Source of the DNA: Oreochromis niloticus | Lineage: Eukaryota > Chordata > Actinopteri > Cichliformes > Cichlidae | Assembly (NCBI RefSeq): GCF_001858045.2 | Contig: NC_031966.2 | Coordinates: forward strand, 16,285,799-16,349,798 | Reading direction: 5' to 3' | DNA length: 64,000 nucleotides | Part shown: positions 49,953 to 61,942 of the stretch, in pieces | Layout of the letters: every line of letters begins with the position of its first letter | Position numbering within the stretch: the first letter of the stretch is position 1 | Notes under the pieces: generated by a model | Database searches by the model: none | The model's input: only the letters and a program-made list of their open reading frames with translations | Told to the model about the DNA's origin: nothing | Made by a program: the position numbers and the translations under genes

Positions 49953-51154
49953 CCCCGAGTTACCTCGATAGACCCAAATCCTGTTTCATTGCACGGGTCT
50001 CTGCTCTGCTCATTCAGGAATGTTTGAAGTGTATGAAGATACTGAACACAAAGGGTCAACTCCACCTGCCAGAGTTTTGTAGATATAAATATAAAAATCA
50101 CACAAAAATGGAAAAAAAATTGAAAAAGTGCAACATAGTGCAGTTCTGTTTTTTAAACATTGGATTTTAGATGAATAAAATATAGCTCAAACCTGCAACA
50201 AAGAGGAGTTTAAGTGAATTACTTAGTTCCAGTAAAACACACACAAACTCCAAATTATAGCTCTAAATTTCTACAGAAAGAAGTTCAGCACAATCCCACT
50301 TAAATTTATATGATGTCCATTTGCCCTTAATGAGGTGTCACACACTGTTAGAGCCTGTGGTCCAACCAGTTAAATGTTTCACACATACTGAATTCATCAT
50401 ACATGCATGCATCATGCAGCATTACATCAAGCTGTCTTCACAATGAGCCATGAAGCAGCCAGACACCCCCAGGAGTCTGGCTAGTGATTACTGGAGCAGC
50501 TGAGGTGTATGAGTCTGCAGGGTTTGTCTCCTAAAATACATCTGATCAAAAGTGAGGGACACTTCTTGAGGAAAGTTCGCTTCTTTTACACAGGAAACAA
50601 ATCTTTAGTATTCTGTTGTAGTTGGAAAAATTATTCATTACAGCCAAAGAGAAATCTCTCTAGAAACTGTTTACATATTTCAATGAATTGCTGCACATAT
50701 CCTGCATTTTCTTGGCAAAATATAAACAAATGAGAAGCATCTGAAGACTTTTTCACAGTACCGCACATGACTAGATGAAAGTCAGACACTGAAGTTGTGT
50801 GTTACATTTCTACACATTAGCTTCAGCTAACATAAACCAGCAGATCAGTGATGATATATCTCATCTAGCACATGATACATCACAATTCACAGGTTACGGT
50901 AATGTGTGAAGTACAGAAAGAACGTGATACATTTTATTTTCATGCCTAGCTCTACTGCACAAACTACTGAGAATTAAAATACATTGAAAAGTCAAGGAGA
51001 CTTGCAAACCACATCAAGGACAAATTAGGCTTGTTTCACTAACCTCTGACTGTTTTAGAAGGGGTAGAGATCCTTGTGAAAATGGAAAAGTGCTAGTGAA
51101 ACATGAAGCAACAACTTTGTCCTTGAGCACAAATTGGGTTAGCACCCATTAGGT
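49953..51154. other. Non-coding stretch, nothing recognised
   Basis: No gene, RNA or transposon recognised. Short ATGCATGCATCATG palindromic sequence near 50400-50415. Confidence 0.5.
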
Positions 51155-51487
51155 CAGTGGTCCCCAACCCCCGGGCCATGGACCGGTACCGGTCCGTTTC
51201 GTACCGGGCCCCGAGAGTTGAGACTCGGGTGTGAAATTTATGGTTTTCAAGGTTTTTATCATTAACTCAGTTTCCCTGTGTCTTTTCCAATGTTGTAGTT
51301 GTGTGTCTTATTTTGAAAGAAATATACCACAGCGACCAGAGAGCATTAAGGGGCAAAGAGGGCGTCGATCTCAATGTTATTGGAGCATTTCAGGAGGACG
51401 CTGCTAATAAAGTTACAGAATTACACAGTGAATTCGCGTTTATTGTTATATTTATACATTTTATTTTGTTGTCTGACCAAAACTGAA
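51155..51487 (+). mobile_element. hAT (Charlie-like) element fragment
   Basis: The left end CAGTGGTCCCCAACCCCCGG followed by GGACCGGTACCGGTCCG is a widespread vertebrate hAT terminus. The body (CAGCGACCAGAGAGCATTAA, GAGGACGCTGCTAATAAAGT) continues the same family. The expected inverse right end is absent and no copy of the 8 left-flank bases was found, so the right side has been lost near 51487. Confidence 0.7.
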
Positions 51488-51630
51488 GGAGGATTGTAGA
51501 GGGACAGCTAGATGGATAAGGTACTCAGTGTCATCGCATAATCTCACTAGTCCTTCAGCCGGCTATGCTAAACATAAAAATCCTACATAGACCAAAAAGC
51601 AGGTCTCAGAAACAGAAGTAAATAAACTAA

Positions 51631-51833
51631 AAGGAGGTTTCTTCCTGTTAAAAGTCAGTTTTTCCTTCCCACTGTCACCAAAGCACTTGCTCATAGTGGG
51701 TCATATGATTGTTGGGGTTTTCCCTGTTTTCTTTGTATTTTTGTAGAGTCTCTACCTTACAATATAAAGCACCTTGAGGCAACTGTTGCGATTTGATTTG
51801 GCACTATATGAATAAAATTGAACTGAACTGAAA
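51631..51833 (+). repeat. Rex1-like LINE 3' end
   Basis: GGAGGTTTCTTCCTGTTAAA, TTTTTCCTTCCCACTGTCAC, GCTCATAGTGGGTCATATG, TACAATATAAAGCACCTTGA and AATAAAATTGAACTGAACTG follow in order the 3' UTR of one of the commonest percomorph LINE families, ending in a short-unit tail. 5'-truncated and non-coding. The Rex1 name is from memory and not checked. Confidence 0.7.
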
Positions 51834-54800
51834 ATGTATTAAACTAAAATGAAATATACATCATATCATGAGTAACAAGACAAGGAAAAAAATCACCCCT
51901 TTGACCCAACAGAGAAAACATACCACAAGAGATAAGCTGAAACTAATGACAGATAATTAGACAGGGGAAGTAGAACTGATTGCACAAGAGTCAAGGGGTC
52001 ATCAAAATAAAACAGGAAACTACTAACACTCACCTGAACCGAGACATGAGGTTGACGCAGACAGAAGGCAAAACACGGACACGAGACTAGGACACGAAAG
52101 GGAGCTAACATAATCAAACAAGGATTCCACGAACCAGAAATACAGATAATAAAGCTCAGAGGCGCTAGCAATATAAAACATAAACAGAAGAGTATGGAAC
52201 TCCAACACAAAACTCATCTTACACTAAAATAAACCAAAAGACCTACATAGAACAACAACACAGAACTATATTGCAAAGACAATCAAAAATGAGGAACCTC
52301 CCCACCCCCCCAAACATCCCAGTTTAACATAGTTAGACCATATATTCAGTCTCCATGCCAAAAACATCCACCACACTGAGACAGAAATATTCTGCACACA
52401 CATGACAGCTGACATATCTCACATTATGAAACAGCAGACCTAAACTGTGAGAAGTCGTGATCACACCTTGAACTGTTATTCCAGACATCACATCTTTGAC
52501 CATGGGTGTTTGATCTGGCATGTTAGGTTAAAGCTATGACATTTTGGCGGTGGGAACATTTTCTGTAAATGATGCCATCTCAACCTGTCACCTCAATGGT
52601 ACAGAAAGACTTTCACAAAAAGATTATGTTCTGCTTCACTGCACTGTATTAACTACATAACGATTTGAGTTCATGCATCTTCAAATGGATTGTTCTTGCA
52701 TACTTCAAGTGAATTTGAGAGTTTATTTTTTTGTTTTTTTAATGATTAAAACTTGCTTTTTAGTACAAGGTGTCACTGTTTTAAAAGAAATATGGCAGGG
52801 AGAAGTAAACAAGCTGTTCTGAATTAACCTTGAGAGAATTCAGTAAAGCCAACACAGTCATGAAAATTGCTCTACGCTGTGAAAGTTTGCTCAAAGCTTT
52901 CAAATTTATTGTGGTTTCCCGTCACCTGCATGTCAACCTTTCACAGTAACCTTTTCATCACTTTTCTGCAAATATTTTCTTTTCGACTTAATCTTTGCGA
53001 TAAACTCCTGGTACCATGTACTGCTGATTTTGGCAGTATAAGACAAATTGTTCTTTCTGTGTCAGACTGAGGAAAATATAAGGAAGCAACTGTTTCCTGA
53101 CATGCTTGAATCTCAATGTAAAAACTTTGGAACATGGATTGTCTGGTGCACCTCCCTAACCCCCTGATAACAGTCAGTGTTTGTACCAACTGAGCCTCAC
53201 ATTGTTCAATAGTCATTGTCTTGGGTTTGATTAAAAACAGATGAGATTGACTGTGCAGAAAGGTGTGTCGGGTATTTGCTTCTACAGTTAAACTGGCACA
53301 ATTAAATAATCCATAAATAATAAATAATAATTAATAGGAATGTATTTAAGCAAGAGCTTTTTCAACTTGTGTGCTTATTTGCATATAAAATGTACATATT
53401 TCAGTGCTCTCAATGGCTTTACTTTTACATTCCAGTCACTACTGTGTAATTTCATTTGTGCATTTTATGCATGACAAGTCAAAACAAACTAGTAAAATTA
53501 TAATACACACATTGTCTGCCTTTGCTCACCTTCCACTGCATCTGTGCCTCCGTTCAATCTCTTATTCTTCAAATATTTCATCTAGATTTCTCAAAAAAGA
53601 TCTCAAAGATTTCCAAGGCTTGGAAATGTTTGAGAATGCACAACAAAAATGGCAGCTCTAGCCTTCAAAGGGTGAATGTTAGATTAGGTAATTTCGGGTA
53701 ATTTTGCACATTTGTAGTAGGATATCAAATGTCTCAAAAACAGGAAAAGAAATGCTTTAAATTTGTTAGAATGTGTGAAAAAAAATCTGAGTCCATTTGT
53801 GATGCTTGATACATTTATCAACCTCTTACACACTTCTCTCATCAACTATATGTGAAAGGTTTTGCTGTTTTGTCACAAGAAGCAATGCAAGAAAAAAGTT
53901 ACAAAGAACATCAAAGAGAATCCCTCTCTCTTCTAATTGTGTTAATCTAAATGTAAATGGTAAATAGTGCTTTACTAGTCAGTTCGAGCACTTTTTGCTT
54001 ACTTACTAAAGTCTGTGGTTCTGGTGGATATGTTGCTCACTGCATGCAAACTTGGAAAGCAAATGTGAGCAAATACCACATATCGTATGTATAAAGAGAA
54101 AATAGTATCACTATACTGACACTTGAAGCTATGCAGGACTCAGCGTGTTTTGCAACCTATCAGTTGCACCATCAGCACTGCTATCTGAATAGAATTTTGA
54201 TGCAAAGCACCTGTTTTAATGCAAACCATTATATAAAAAAAAAAGTTTCAAGCAAAACACTACTCAATTGTTCCTGGGAACTTTTCAAAGATCATCCTAG
54301 ATCTGAAATCCCTGTGCACAGTTATAGCAAAATTGTGACATGCTAGCTTTACTTGGTATAGGGGTTTAATCTAGCTTTTTTGATCGCTATTATTATCTTT
54401 GGCATTACACGCGAGTCCTGTTTGTACACTACAGTCTTATCGCCTGGGATTAAGTAATCCATTCTTCTCCTGTTAAACAGTGACAGGGGAACAGCTCTGT
54501 TACGTAACCAAAGCTAAATCGGTGTAGAGCACTGAAATGGCTGGATTATACAGTGGATGTTAAGAAAACATCAATACAAGACCTGTGCTCATTAACAAAA
54601 CATTTAACTCCAATGACGCAACCATTTGAAAGGCAAAGATCCTGTCTAAGAGTCAGGTATGAGCCCTGTGGTAGAAGGATGACATCACCAAGAAAGCACT
54701 CCTTAATCGAAACCACCAGCTCCTCAAGCTATCCCATTACACTGGCCAGGTTGGGGTTGCCAGGTCAGAGTATGAGAAAGCTCCCATGTGTAATTTATAG

Positions 54801-56491
54801 CACTCTTACCACAGATAATCCATACGTATAAGCTGTGAGGTTATGAAGCTGCAGACCCCCTACCCATCTGCAGCCAATTTGGCTCTCACACAATCCATCT
54901 TAAATCACAAAGGCTCAGACCATGCTGACTAGACTATAGAAATCGTTTCATTGCAATTCCCTCTGCATACTACTTTTGGCAAATTTGAGAGAGAAAGAAA
55001 AAAACTCAAACCTCTGGTATTAACTACCTGAACCAGGAATCCTCTTTAGAAGCCCACACCCTCTGCTTTTTCCTCCCACAGCAGTAAATTTTCAAGGAAT
55101 GTGGGCCAAAGATCAGATCAATAAAAATCTGCAATTTAACAAGAACAGTTGCTGGCAGTGCCACTAGCTATGTCTCGCTACATTTTAAGTGAGATCTAAA
55201 TGAATATGTGCATGTGGAAGTTCCTGCAAGTGTTTCAGGGACGAGGAAAAAAAGGTGGTGCGGGTGGGGTGTATTCTTGTACCCAGCCTGTTATCTCAAC
55301 CATCAAGCGTGTGATCCCGTCTATCTGTGAGATTATAGGAGCTTAATCACTGTGAAGATTAACCTTATCAGAAATCACACTTCTTCACACAGTTTCAATT
55401 ATCAGGACAAACTCGGTGTTGGGGACGGGGAGTTGGAATAGGGCGGCACTAACAATATAAACAGAGGATTGGTCCCAGTGAATAAAGATGCCTGCTGGCT
55501 GTTTTCCAGCTGTGTTTATCTGAAAATCATGTTTGAAAAAGAACCCTGCACTGTTTAATAATTGGAGAGCCTTCATCCTATTTTCAGTATTGTGCTACTG
55601 ATGCCTCAAATCAAAAGCATTATCACATGGTTACAGCGGACAAATGCTCCTGGATCTACGGGGAGAAAAATAACTGCATAACAGTCTTCTAAGGTTTGTT
55701 TTGCATCTGCAGGTTTCTAAAAAAATCACTTTAAAATGCCACGTATGTTTTGGGGGAGAAAAAAAAAAATCACTGCAGCTGTCACAAACACCAAGACTTC
55801 TTTGTTTTCAAGTGTATGATAATTATAGTATGTCTTTAACAATTTTACCCTTTAGTTCCAACATGGTCTCTAAAATGAGCACAAAAAAAGCTCTTGCACC
55901 TGCACATCTGCTTCCCAAAGAGCTACAAATAACTTATAAAAGCATAAGAAGCATTTTCTTATCCAGATCAGGCTGCAAAGGTTTTTGTTAGTAACAGTAT
56001 GTACCTTGGTTTGGAACCCTATGTGAGGTTCATTTTGGTACGTTCGTGTTATTTATTTTCATAAATGTGAAAAACACTGAAGTGTCAAATCAGGAGTTGT
56101 GTCACTGAAATATTGCAGAAAAAGAACCAACAATTAAATTCATAGTTAACATAAATTAAAGACATAGTACTGAATACACACCCACCCCACAAACCAGCTC
56201 GATTCCGTTTTCCTCTAGTTTCATTTCTTTTTATTTCTAATTTTAAAATAAGGCCACAAATGTTAAGGTAATCTGCGCTATTCCTGTTGCTCAGCTTTAC
56301 ACATCTATAAACTGGCTAAAAAACTACCAAGAAATTTAAAAAGCGGATAAAGAAGCAGGCAAATTTTATGACTTACCATTTTGCCTGTTCACATGATTTC
56401 TGAACAGTGATGTTCACTGATAAAAGCTAAGCTAAATTAGTCATTATCATATGTAATTGAGGCCAGTTGCAAGTCAAGGCTTTCCCACTGG

Positions 56492-56494
<3 letters not shown>
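51834..56494. other. Long non-coding stretch, few repeats
   Basis: No gene recognised. 51880-52320 is A-rich with CACGAGACTAGGACACG-type vocabulary that may be a decayed repeat. 55020-55480 looks unique and contains GATA-type and GATTAA motifs. Frames at 52941-53216, 54553-54831 and 55701-55991 lack recognisable domains. Confidence 0.45.

Positions 56495-56536
<42 letters not shown>
56495..56536. repeat. (AC)21 microsatellite
   Basis: Perfect dinucleotide run of 42 bases. Confidence 0.98.
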
Positions 56537-56538
<2 letters not shown>

Positions 56539-56757
56539 CAATTCATGCTGGAAGTGGAAAATAACTCCTCGGTGTCTTTCTCTGTCGCCCTTCTCATCGT
56601 GATTTGTTTTTAATAGCAGCTGGATAACACTATATCAGTCAATCAACCCAACCCCTCACCAGGTCTAACAATTTCCTTAATGGAAACTGGTTCTTGCAGC
56701 TCCCATTAACTGTATACAATCAGGTTAATACATACATGTAATGTAATTAAATGTTGC

Positions 56758-57145
56758 ATGGTGGTTGATGGGCTGGTCTGAGTATATCAAACACTACTGA
56801 TCTACTGGGATGTTCCCACATAACCCATCTCTAGAGTTTACAGAGAGTGTGCCCATCTTGTGATAATGACTCTAAAATTAAGCTTCCTGACAACATTCAT
56901 TACCCTGCTTAAACTGGTTTCTTAATAATAATTTTAAAAAAAAAAACCTTTGGGATGTGGTGGAACAGAGAATTTATACCAAGAATGTGCAGCTGATAAA
57001 TCTGTAGAAAATGCGTCCCACCACGTCAATATTGACCTTTGAGGAATGTTTTGAACACCTTGTTCAATCTATTTCATGAAGAATTGAGGCGATTTTAAAA
57101 GGGGTCCAACCTAATATTATCAATTGACCTATAAAAAGTAGTTGG
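56758..57145 (+). mobile_element. Internally deleted Tc1-like transposon
   Basis: Two separated parts of one transposase are visible on the plus strand. At 56770-56845 is AGLSISNTTDLLGCS, the helix-turn-helix recognition region, followed by CTCTAGAGTTTACAGAGAGT. At 56946-57105 is LWDVVEQRIYTKNVQLINL and, after a stop, LTFEECFEHLVQS and the end phrase GGGGTCCAACC, which are the region just after the catalytic glutamate and the C-terminus. The intervening catalytic core is mostly missing, with an AACTGGTTTCTTAATAATAA scrap at 56914-56932 and an A-run at the junction. Dead copy; terminal repeats not identified. Confidence 0.75.
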
Positions 57146-59519
57146 TGTAAATTTGGGACAGTATTGAAGATCATGTAATCCTGGGCCAGACTACAGTGTA
57201 CCCATTTTATGATAACACCTCTCAGATGACAGTTCCATTTTATCGTTTTTATCGTTGGCCAACTAGATAGTAGGAAAGCTAGATACCACATTTCTGGAAG
57301 AATGAACAGAGCAGCCCCCCCGGGGAAAAAAAGAAAAAGAAATCCACCAACACCTCACTGAAACATCCCAACTACCCAACCTGCTTTTATATCTGACTAT
57401 TTTCACTGCTGGATTTACAGCTCAGCTAAAAATGTGTGATTAACACAATCTTCTATTTTACTAGAACGGCACTCAAGGGTCTCCTCCACCAGGGTCCATC
57501 TCACCTGTCTCATATTATTAAAGAAAGTGACCCAGATCAGTCACAAAATCATTTTGGATCTTCCTGTTACTCTGCTCCACTTTAGAACAAAGTTCAGTAA
57601 ACTCGAGCCCAGTGATTTTAAATCTTGCTGACTTACAAACAAACAAAAAAAAACCCAGACAGTTATGATCACATACCTGCACTCAGGCAGGAGCTTAAAA
57701 ATGATTCAAACTGCAGCCACTGAGGAGGGACAATCTACAGAAAGAGCGAGAGTCAGCAAGAGCGGGGCAGAAGGAGCTGAACGAATCAATGCAATGAGAA
57801 TAAGGTTTGCAATGAAATATTATTTTATCCATTTTAAATGGTAACAAAAAATTGGAAATCAATTTGCGGTGGTCAATATTTCTATTGTGGCAGGCTGTCG
57901 CAAATAAGCCGATGCATAGGAAACATTTCAGTAACCATTTACAAGCTATAATGAAGCATAAGCAAAGCTAATTTTACAGTAATCTCAGCTTTATTGCAGC
58001 ACATTTTACATGAAGGGAACCGTCATAAAAGGGTCTGCTTTTTTAACCGTTATATCAGCTTACAAATCTTCTGTCAAGAAATCACAAGCTGTCTGAATTC
58101 TTGAAATTTCCACTGAGGTTTAATATTTATAGTATTAAAGTATACTTGAGGAAGGTTTTGCACCCCTTGAGGTCTTTGAGATATGTGAAGAGGTTCCAAG
58201 GGGTAGAGCAGTAATTCAATTCTGCCCAATGAAAAGCACGCTGCATTCCTCACAGAGACTGCTGGAAGCTTTCCATCTATTCTTCTACAGTTTATTAGAT
58301 CCAGTTGTTGTAAATTACATTATGAAATTCTTGCTCAATGGATTTAAATTGACCACACGGGGAATGTTGACATTTTCTGTACAGGGTCAGTGGGCTTCCT
58401 TCCACCAATGACCTCACCGAGGGCCAGCTGTTTAGGATTGGATGAGAACTGGCATGCCGCTGCTACAGAGCACATTTTAAAGTTAGTGCATAAACATCAT
58501 CAAGTGAGGTGAGACAGAGGAACAGGCTCACTAAGCCTTGTCTGACAGCATTATCACGACCATTGGAAAAGAGTGGAGGCCACTATGTAAACAGCTTTCT
58601 CCCAGACGTCAATACAGCCAGAGCCATTACAGGAGTGAGGTGTCGGTTTGCATTCTAACATCAGGTTTCCACAGAGAAGCTCACACACATAAAAACGTTC
58701 TCATGTGTGCATACACACATGCCCAACCTCAATGTAGAAAAGCACAGGCACACACACACACACACTATATACATAAACACACATGAGCACATTGTGTGAC
58801 AGAACAAACAAAGTAGGGATATCTGCTTCTGTTGCTAGGATACCACTTCTTCTGGCTCCTAAGTAAATCAGGGTGACTGGTGGCACAGACAGCTGTGAAA
58901 AATTAACACAAGCTGGGGTAACAAAGTAAAAGTAACTTCCAAGCTGATGCTCATGGAAAACGTGTTCACATTCACTTCTGTTTAAAGGATGGCTTTGCAA
59001 TTTCTCTATCCTCAGGTGCCAAAAAGGATTTGCTTGATGTAATCATTCCTGCTGTTCACACTGGTTTTTCAGTGATGCTTTATCCACAAACTATCACTGC
59101 ACGATTGCCTCCCGGCTTTACAAGTCAGTAAGAATTTTATCCAGTTTCTACATCTAAACTGAACAAGTAATGGACATCCTAATGCTCCCTCGTTGCTTGC
59201 TTCTTCTGAGTGTTAGCAAAGAGAGTATAGTGACTCAGCAGCCATCTTGGCAATGACTCTAGTTGGTTATTTTATTCCCCAATGGGAAGAGAAAACATGA
59301 CTTCAATATCAGTGGTTGCCAGGACAGAAAAAAGTAGAAATACAGCAGGTTGGGGACCGGCACTAGGAGTACACTGGCTTGTGGCCCACATCCATGGCTG
59401 GGTGATAGCAGGGTTTTCAATGACTCAAAATTTGGAGGGTGATTCATATGCAAGCACAACTGATCTGCACTCAGTTAAGACGATTGTTCTTTTTCTTTTA
59501 TGGACATTATAAAAGACGG
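57146..59519. other. Non-coding stretch, one small CA repeat
   Basis: No gene recognised. A (CA)8 run is at 58749-58764 within a CA-rich area (58680-58790). C7G4 and A-rich runs near 57316-57340. Confidence 0.5.
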
Positions 59520-59770
59520 CCTTGGGTTCCAGGTTGGAAAAGCGAATCCAATGGGCCGGTTCTTCAGGCCTATATTCTTTTTAATAGCTACCAGTAGCGA
59601 CGCTGATGACTGCAATCTGACTTTTGGTTGAAGTCTATGGGAAAACGGCCCTTTTTATGATCTTGGCAAATTATTATCCGATTCCAGTCAGACCACCTCC
59701 CTCATTACATCAGGTTTGAAAACACTAATATGGTGATGTCACAAATGCTCAACTCAAGGCTTCACTATGG
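59520..59770. repeat. Probable dispersed repeat
   Basis: The phrase TGAAGTCTATGGGAAAACGG and the neighbouring GATGTCACAAATGCTCAACT resemble a repeat frequent in fish genomes, but I cannot define ends or family. Confidence 0.3.
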
Positions 59771-59870
59771 GACTTAAATTAACATTACTGCACCTTGGAT
59801 TTTATTTATTTATTGTTTTTAAACTATCTGTGGTTATTCTACTTAAAAAGTGTATGCAACTTCCTCTAGT

Positions 59871-59916
59871 ATACACACACACACACATATATATATCTCT
59901 ATCTATATATATATAT
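59871..59916. repeat. Compound (AC)n(AT)n microsatellite
   Basis: AC run followed by AT and CTATCTATAT units, ending exactly at the TA that precedes a transposon terminus at 59918. Confidence 0.9.
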
Positions 59917-59917
59917 A

Positions 59918-60027
59918 CAGGGTGGGCCATTTATATGGATACACCGTAATAAAATGGGAATGGTTGGTGATATTAAAGTCCTGTTTGTGGCACATTAGTA
60001 TATGTGAGGGGGAAAACTCCTCAAGAT
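59918..60027 (+). mobile_element. DNA-transposon left-end fragment
   Basis: CAGGGTGGGCCATTTATATG, GATACACC, AATGGGAATGGTTGGTGATA and TTTGTGGCACATTAGTATAT form the start of a widespread fish DNA transposon. The text stops at a GGTGG microsatellite (60028). No other part of the element is in the window. Preceded by TA. The superfamily is probably Tc1/mariner-like but not confirmed. Confidence 0.6.
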
Positions 60028-60112
60028 GGGTGGTGGTGGGTGGGTGGATGGATGGATGGATGGATGGATGGACGGACGGACGGACGGATATAGATATAGA
60101 TATAGATATATA
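60028..60112. repeat. Three-phase compound microsatellite (GGTG, TGGA/CGGA, ATAGAT)
   Basis: A GGTGGTGGGTGG start passes into (TGGA)n, then (CGGA)n, then (TATAGA)n. Successive unit changes suggest stepwise mutation and slippage starting at the broken transposon end. Confidence 0.95.
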
Positions 60113-60325
60113 TTCTTAAATAAACAAGAGCAGTCAGAGAGCACAAGTCACCCTGAAGGGCAAGGGCTACACTAAAACTTTGATGTCTTATGATGTTTTA
60201 TTACAATATGATGACATCAGCCCGTTATGCTGTAAGGCATTGTATTGAAAAAATAAAAACTGTGTTGTACAGCTCTCTCCATGCCCTTTCATATGACATA
60301 TTAATCAATACAGTCTTATTTTTTT

Positions 60326-60373
60326 CCAAGGTCAACTTTGACCTTGGGCGCTGACAGTGAAGGTCAAGGTCAA
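60326..60373. promoter_or_regulatory. Cluster of AGGTCA-type half-sites (possibly part of a repeat)
   Basis: CCAAGGTCAA CT TTGACCTTGG (60326-60347) is a perfect inverted pair of extended half-sites. AAGGTCAAGGTCA (60360-60372) is a tandem pair containing TCAAGGTCA, the ERR/SF-1 type monomer site. Runs of GACCTTGACC text also occur inside dispersed repeats of marine animals, so this may be repeat sequence rather than an enhancer. Confidence 0.3.
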
Positions 60374-60660
60374 ATGCTTAGACAGCCTAGGTACTCATGT
60401 CGCCAAAGGCCCAGTGTATCGTTATATTGTTACAACATTTGAAGATATGCCATAAAAAACTCTGGTTAACATAAAGTTTTTACTGATTTTCACATTTGGT
60501 GTGACTGTGACCCAATTTTAACCTAAATTAAATCAGTTAAAAAAAATGTAAATAAAAAAAAAAAAATGCAATGATTTAATAAAGCTAATAAAATCATATT
60601 TTATTTATGATAGAACAAAGAAAAAAATCAAATGTTTAAAGTAAGAAACTCTACAGTACC

Positions 60661-60684
60661 TTTTTTTTTTTTTTTTTTTTTTTT
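60661..60684. repeat. Poly(T) run, T24
   Basis: Uninterrupted T run, close to the left side of a DNA-transposon fragment. Confidence 0.85.
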
Positions 60685-60697
60685 GTTAAGTAAGGTC

Positions 60698-60865
60698 ATT
60701 TTGAAATTCATGGCAGCGACACATCTAAAATAAACATTTGTGACAGGGCCATGTTTATTAGTGTGTAGAAACCCCCTGTTCTTTTAACAACCATCTATAA
60801 CATCTGGGAACAGAGGAGACCAGCTGCTGGACTTTTCAGGAATAGTCTTATTGTTGTCTGAAACA
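60698..60865. mobile_element. DNA-transposon fragment
   Basis: GCGACACATCTAAAATAAAC, GACAGGGCCATGTTTATTAG, CTTTTAACAACCATCTATAA and GGGAACAGAGGAGACCAGCT in order match the terminal part of a common fish DNA transposon. It is truncated near 60865 and has no coding motif. The superfamily is left open. Confidence 0.55.
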
Positions 60866-61801
60866 AACTAGGGATTATCTTATCTGTCTTGTCAGCCCTG
60901 TGTCTATGTCATTGTATTATCTGTTTCATAAGAAACAGAGAGTATACATAATTTAAGTGTGAACTTACTTTTTGTTACTAATTTTCTCTGAAGAGACTAG
61001 AATTTGTTCATCTTCCTTAATCCACATTAGAATACAATAGGAAGAGGTCTTATAATGGCTAGGGAAGGCGATGCTTGTGCCGCAATGGACTTGTAGTAGA
61101 GGGGGAAAAAAAATTATATATAAAGGCACCAATACACTGTGAGCAAATACATGTTTCTGTGTCTGCTGTGACCCGTGTCCCCTCTCCCTACACCTCTATC
61201 GTCAGACTGTTATTGAGCAATTATGGCCATTGATTTTCTCTCTCTTCTCGGTGCACCACTGTATGACAGCTGGCCTTTGTAAGCGGCCTCACTGGACTTC
61301 TAAGTGCTGCCACTGGTGGCCACACTATTTGCTTGAAGATTTGTCCAATCTAACACACTGTCCCTGACTTGGTTGAGATTCTTTCAAGCAATCATAGCTC
61401 CTGCTTTTGTATGAGTTATTCACACGAAGCCATGAAAGAAGCCCCTCTTTATTTTCCCCACATCTTTTACTTGGGCGGGCCACACAGATTATATGTGGCA
61501 CAGCCACAAATGAGGGCGAGATTCATTTTTTAAAACTAAAGGAATTCCAAACAGGAGACACAGCTCCTTATTATTGTTGTTTTCCAAATTATATGATGAG
61601 AACTGTAAATGAGAATGTCAACCAGTTAATATAGCTCCCGTCTCATTACACGCCATCACACTTCCAGTTTCCAATATTTGTGTCTTGACCAGGATTTTTT
61701 ATTGTGGCTGACCTAAGCATCAATCACCTGCCCCTCGATAAAATGGTCTGCCTCATCCTTGGACATATTCCAACTTTACTGTTTTGACCTGTAGCTAGTG
61801 A

Positions 61802-61942
61802 TGGCAGTCTTTTACTGGATTGGAAAACCACTGCAAGCTGGAGGAAGACTTTAACCAGAGGCTGCCGAAGATGGAGAGCTTCTTGCTAAACTGCTGCTAC
61901 GCCAAGCAGAACAGGGATTACCGTCAATGGAAGGTTGTCTAA
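61802..61942 (+). other. Coding-like open segment, possible terminal exon or retro-fragment
   Basis: An open stretch of 46 codons from just after a TGA at 61799 to a TAA at 61940. It includes KLEEDFNQRLPKMESFLL and continues LNCCYAKQNRDYRQWK. From 61826 on, about 30 of 36 codons end in G or C, unlike the AT-rich surroundings. AATAAA (61942-61947) overlaps the stop region. The possible 5' acceptor (GATGGCAG, 61801-61807) has a poor pyrimidine tract. I do not recognise the protein. It could be a last exon, a decayed processed copy or chance. Confidence 0.3.

Noticed and set aside
51487..51500. A right end and 8-bp duplication for the hAT fragment at 51155
   Set aside because: No inverse of CAGTGGTCCCC and no second CATTAGGT near the expected position.
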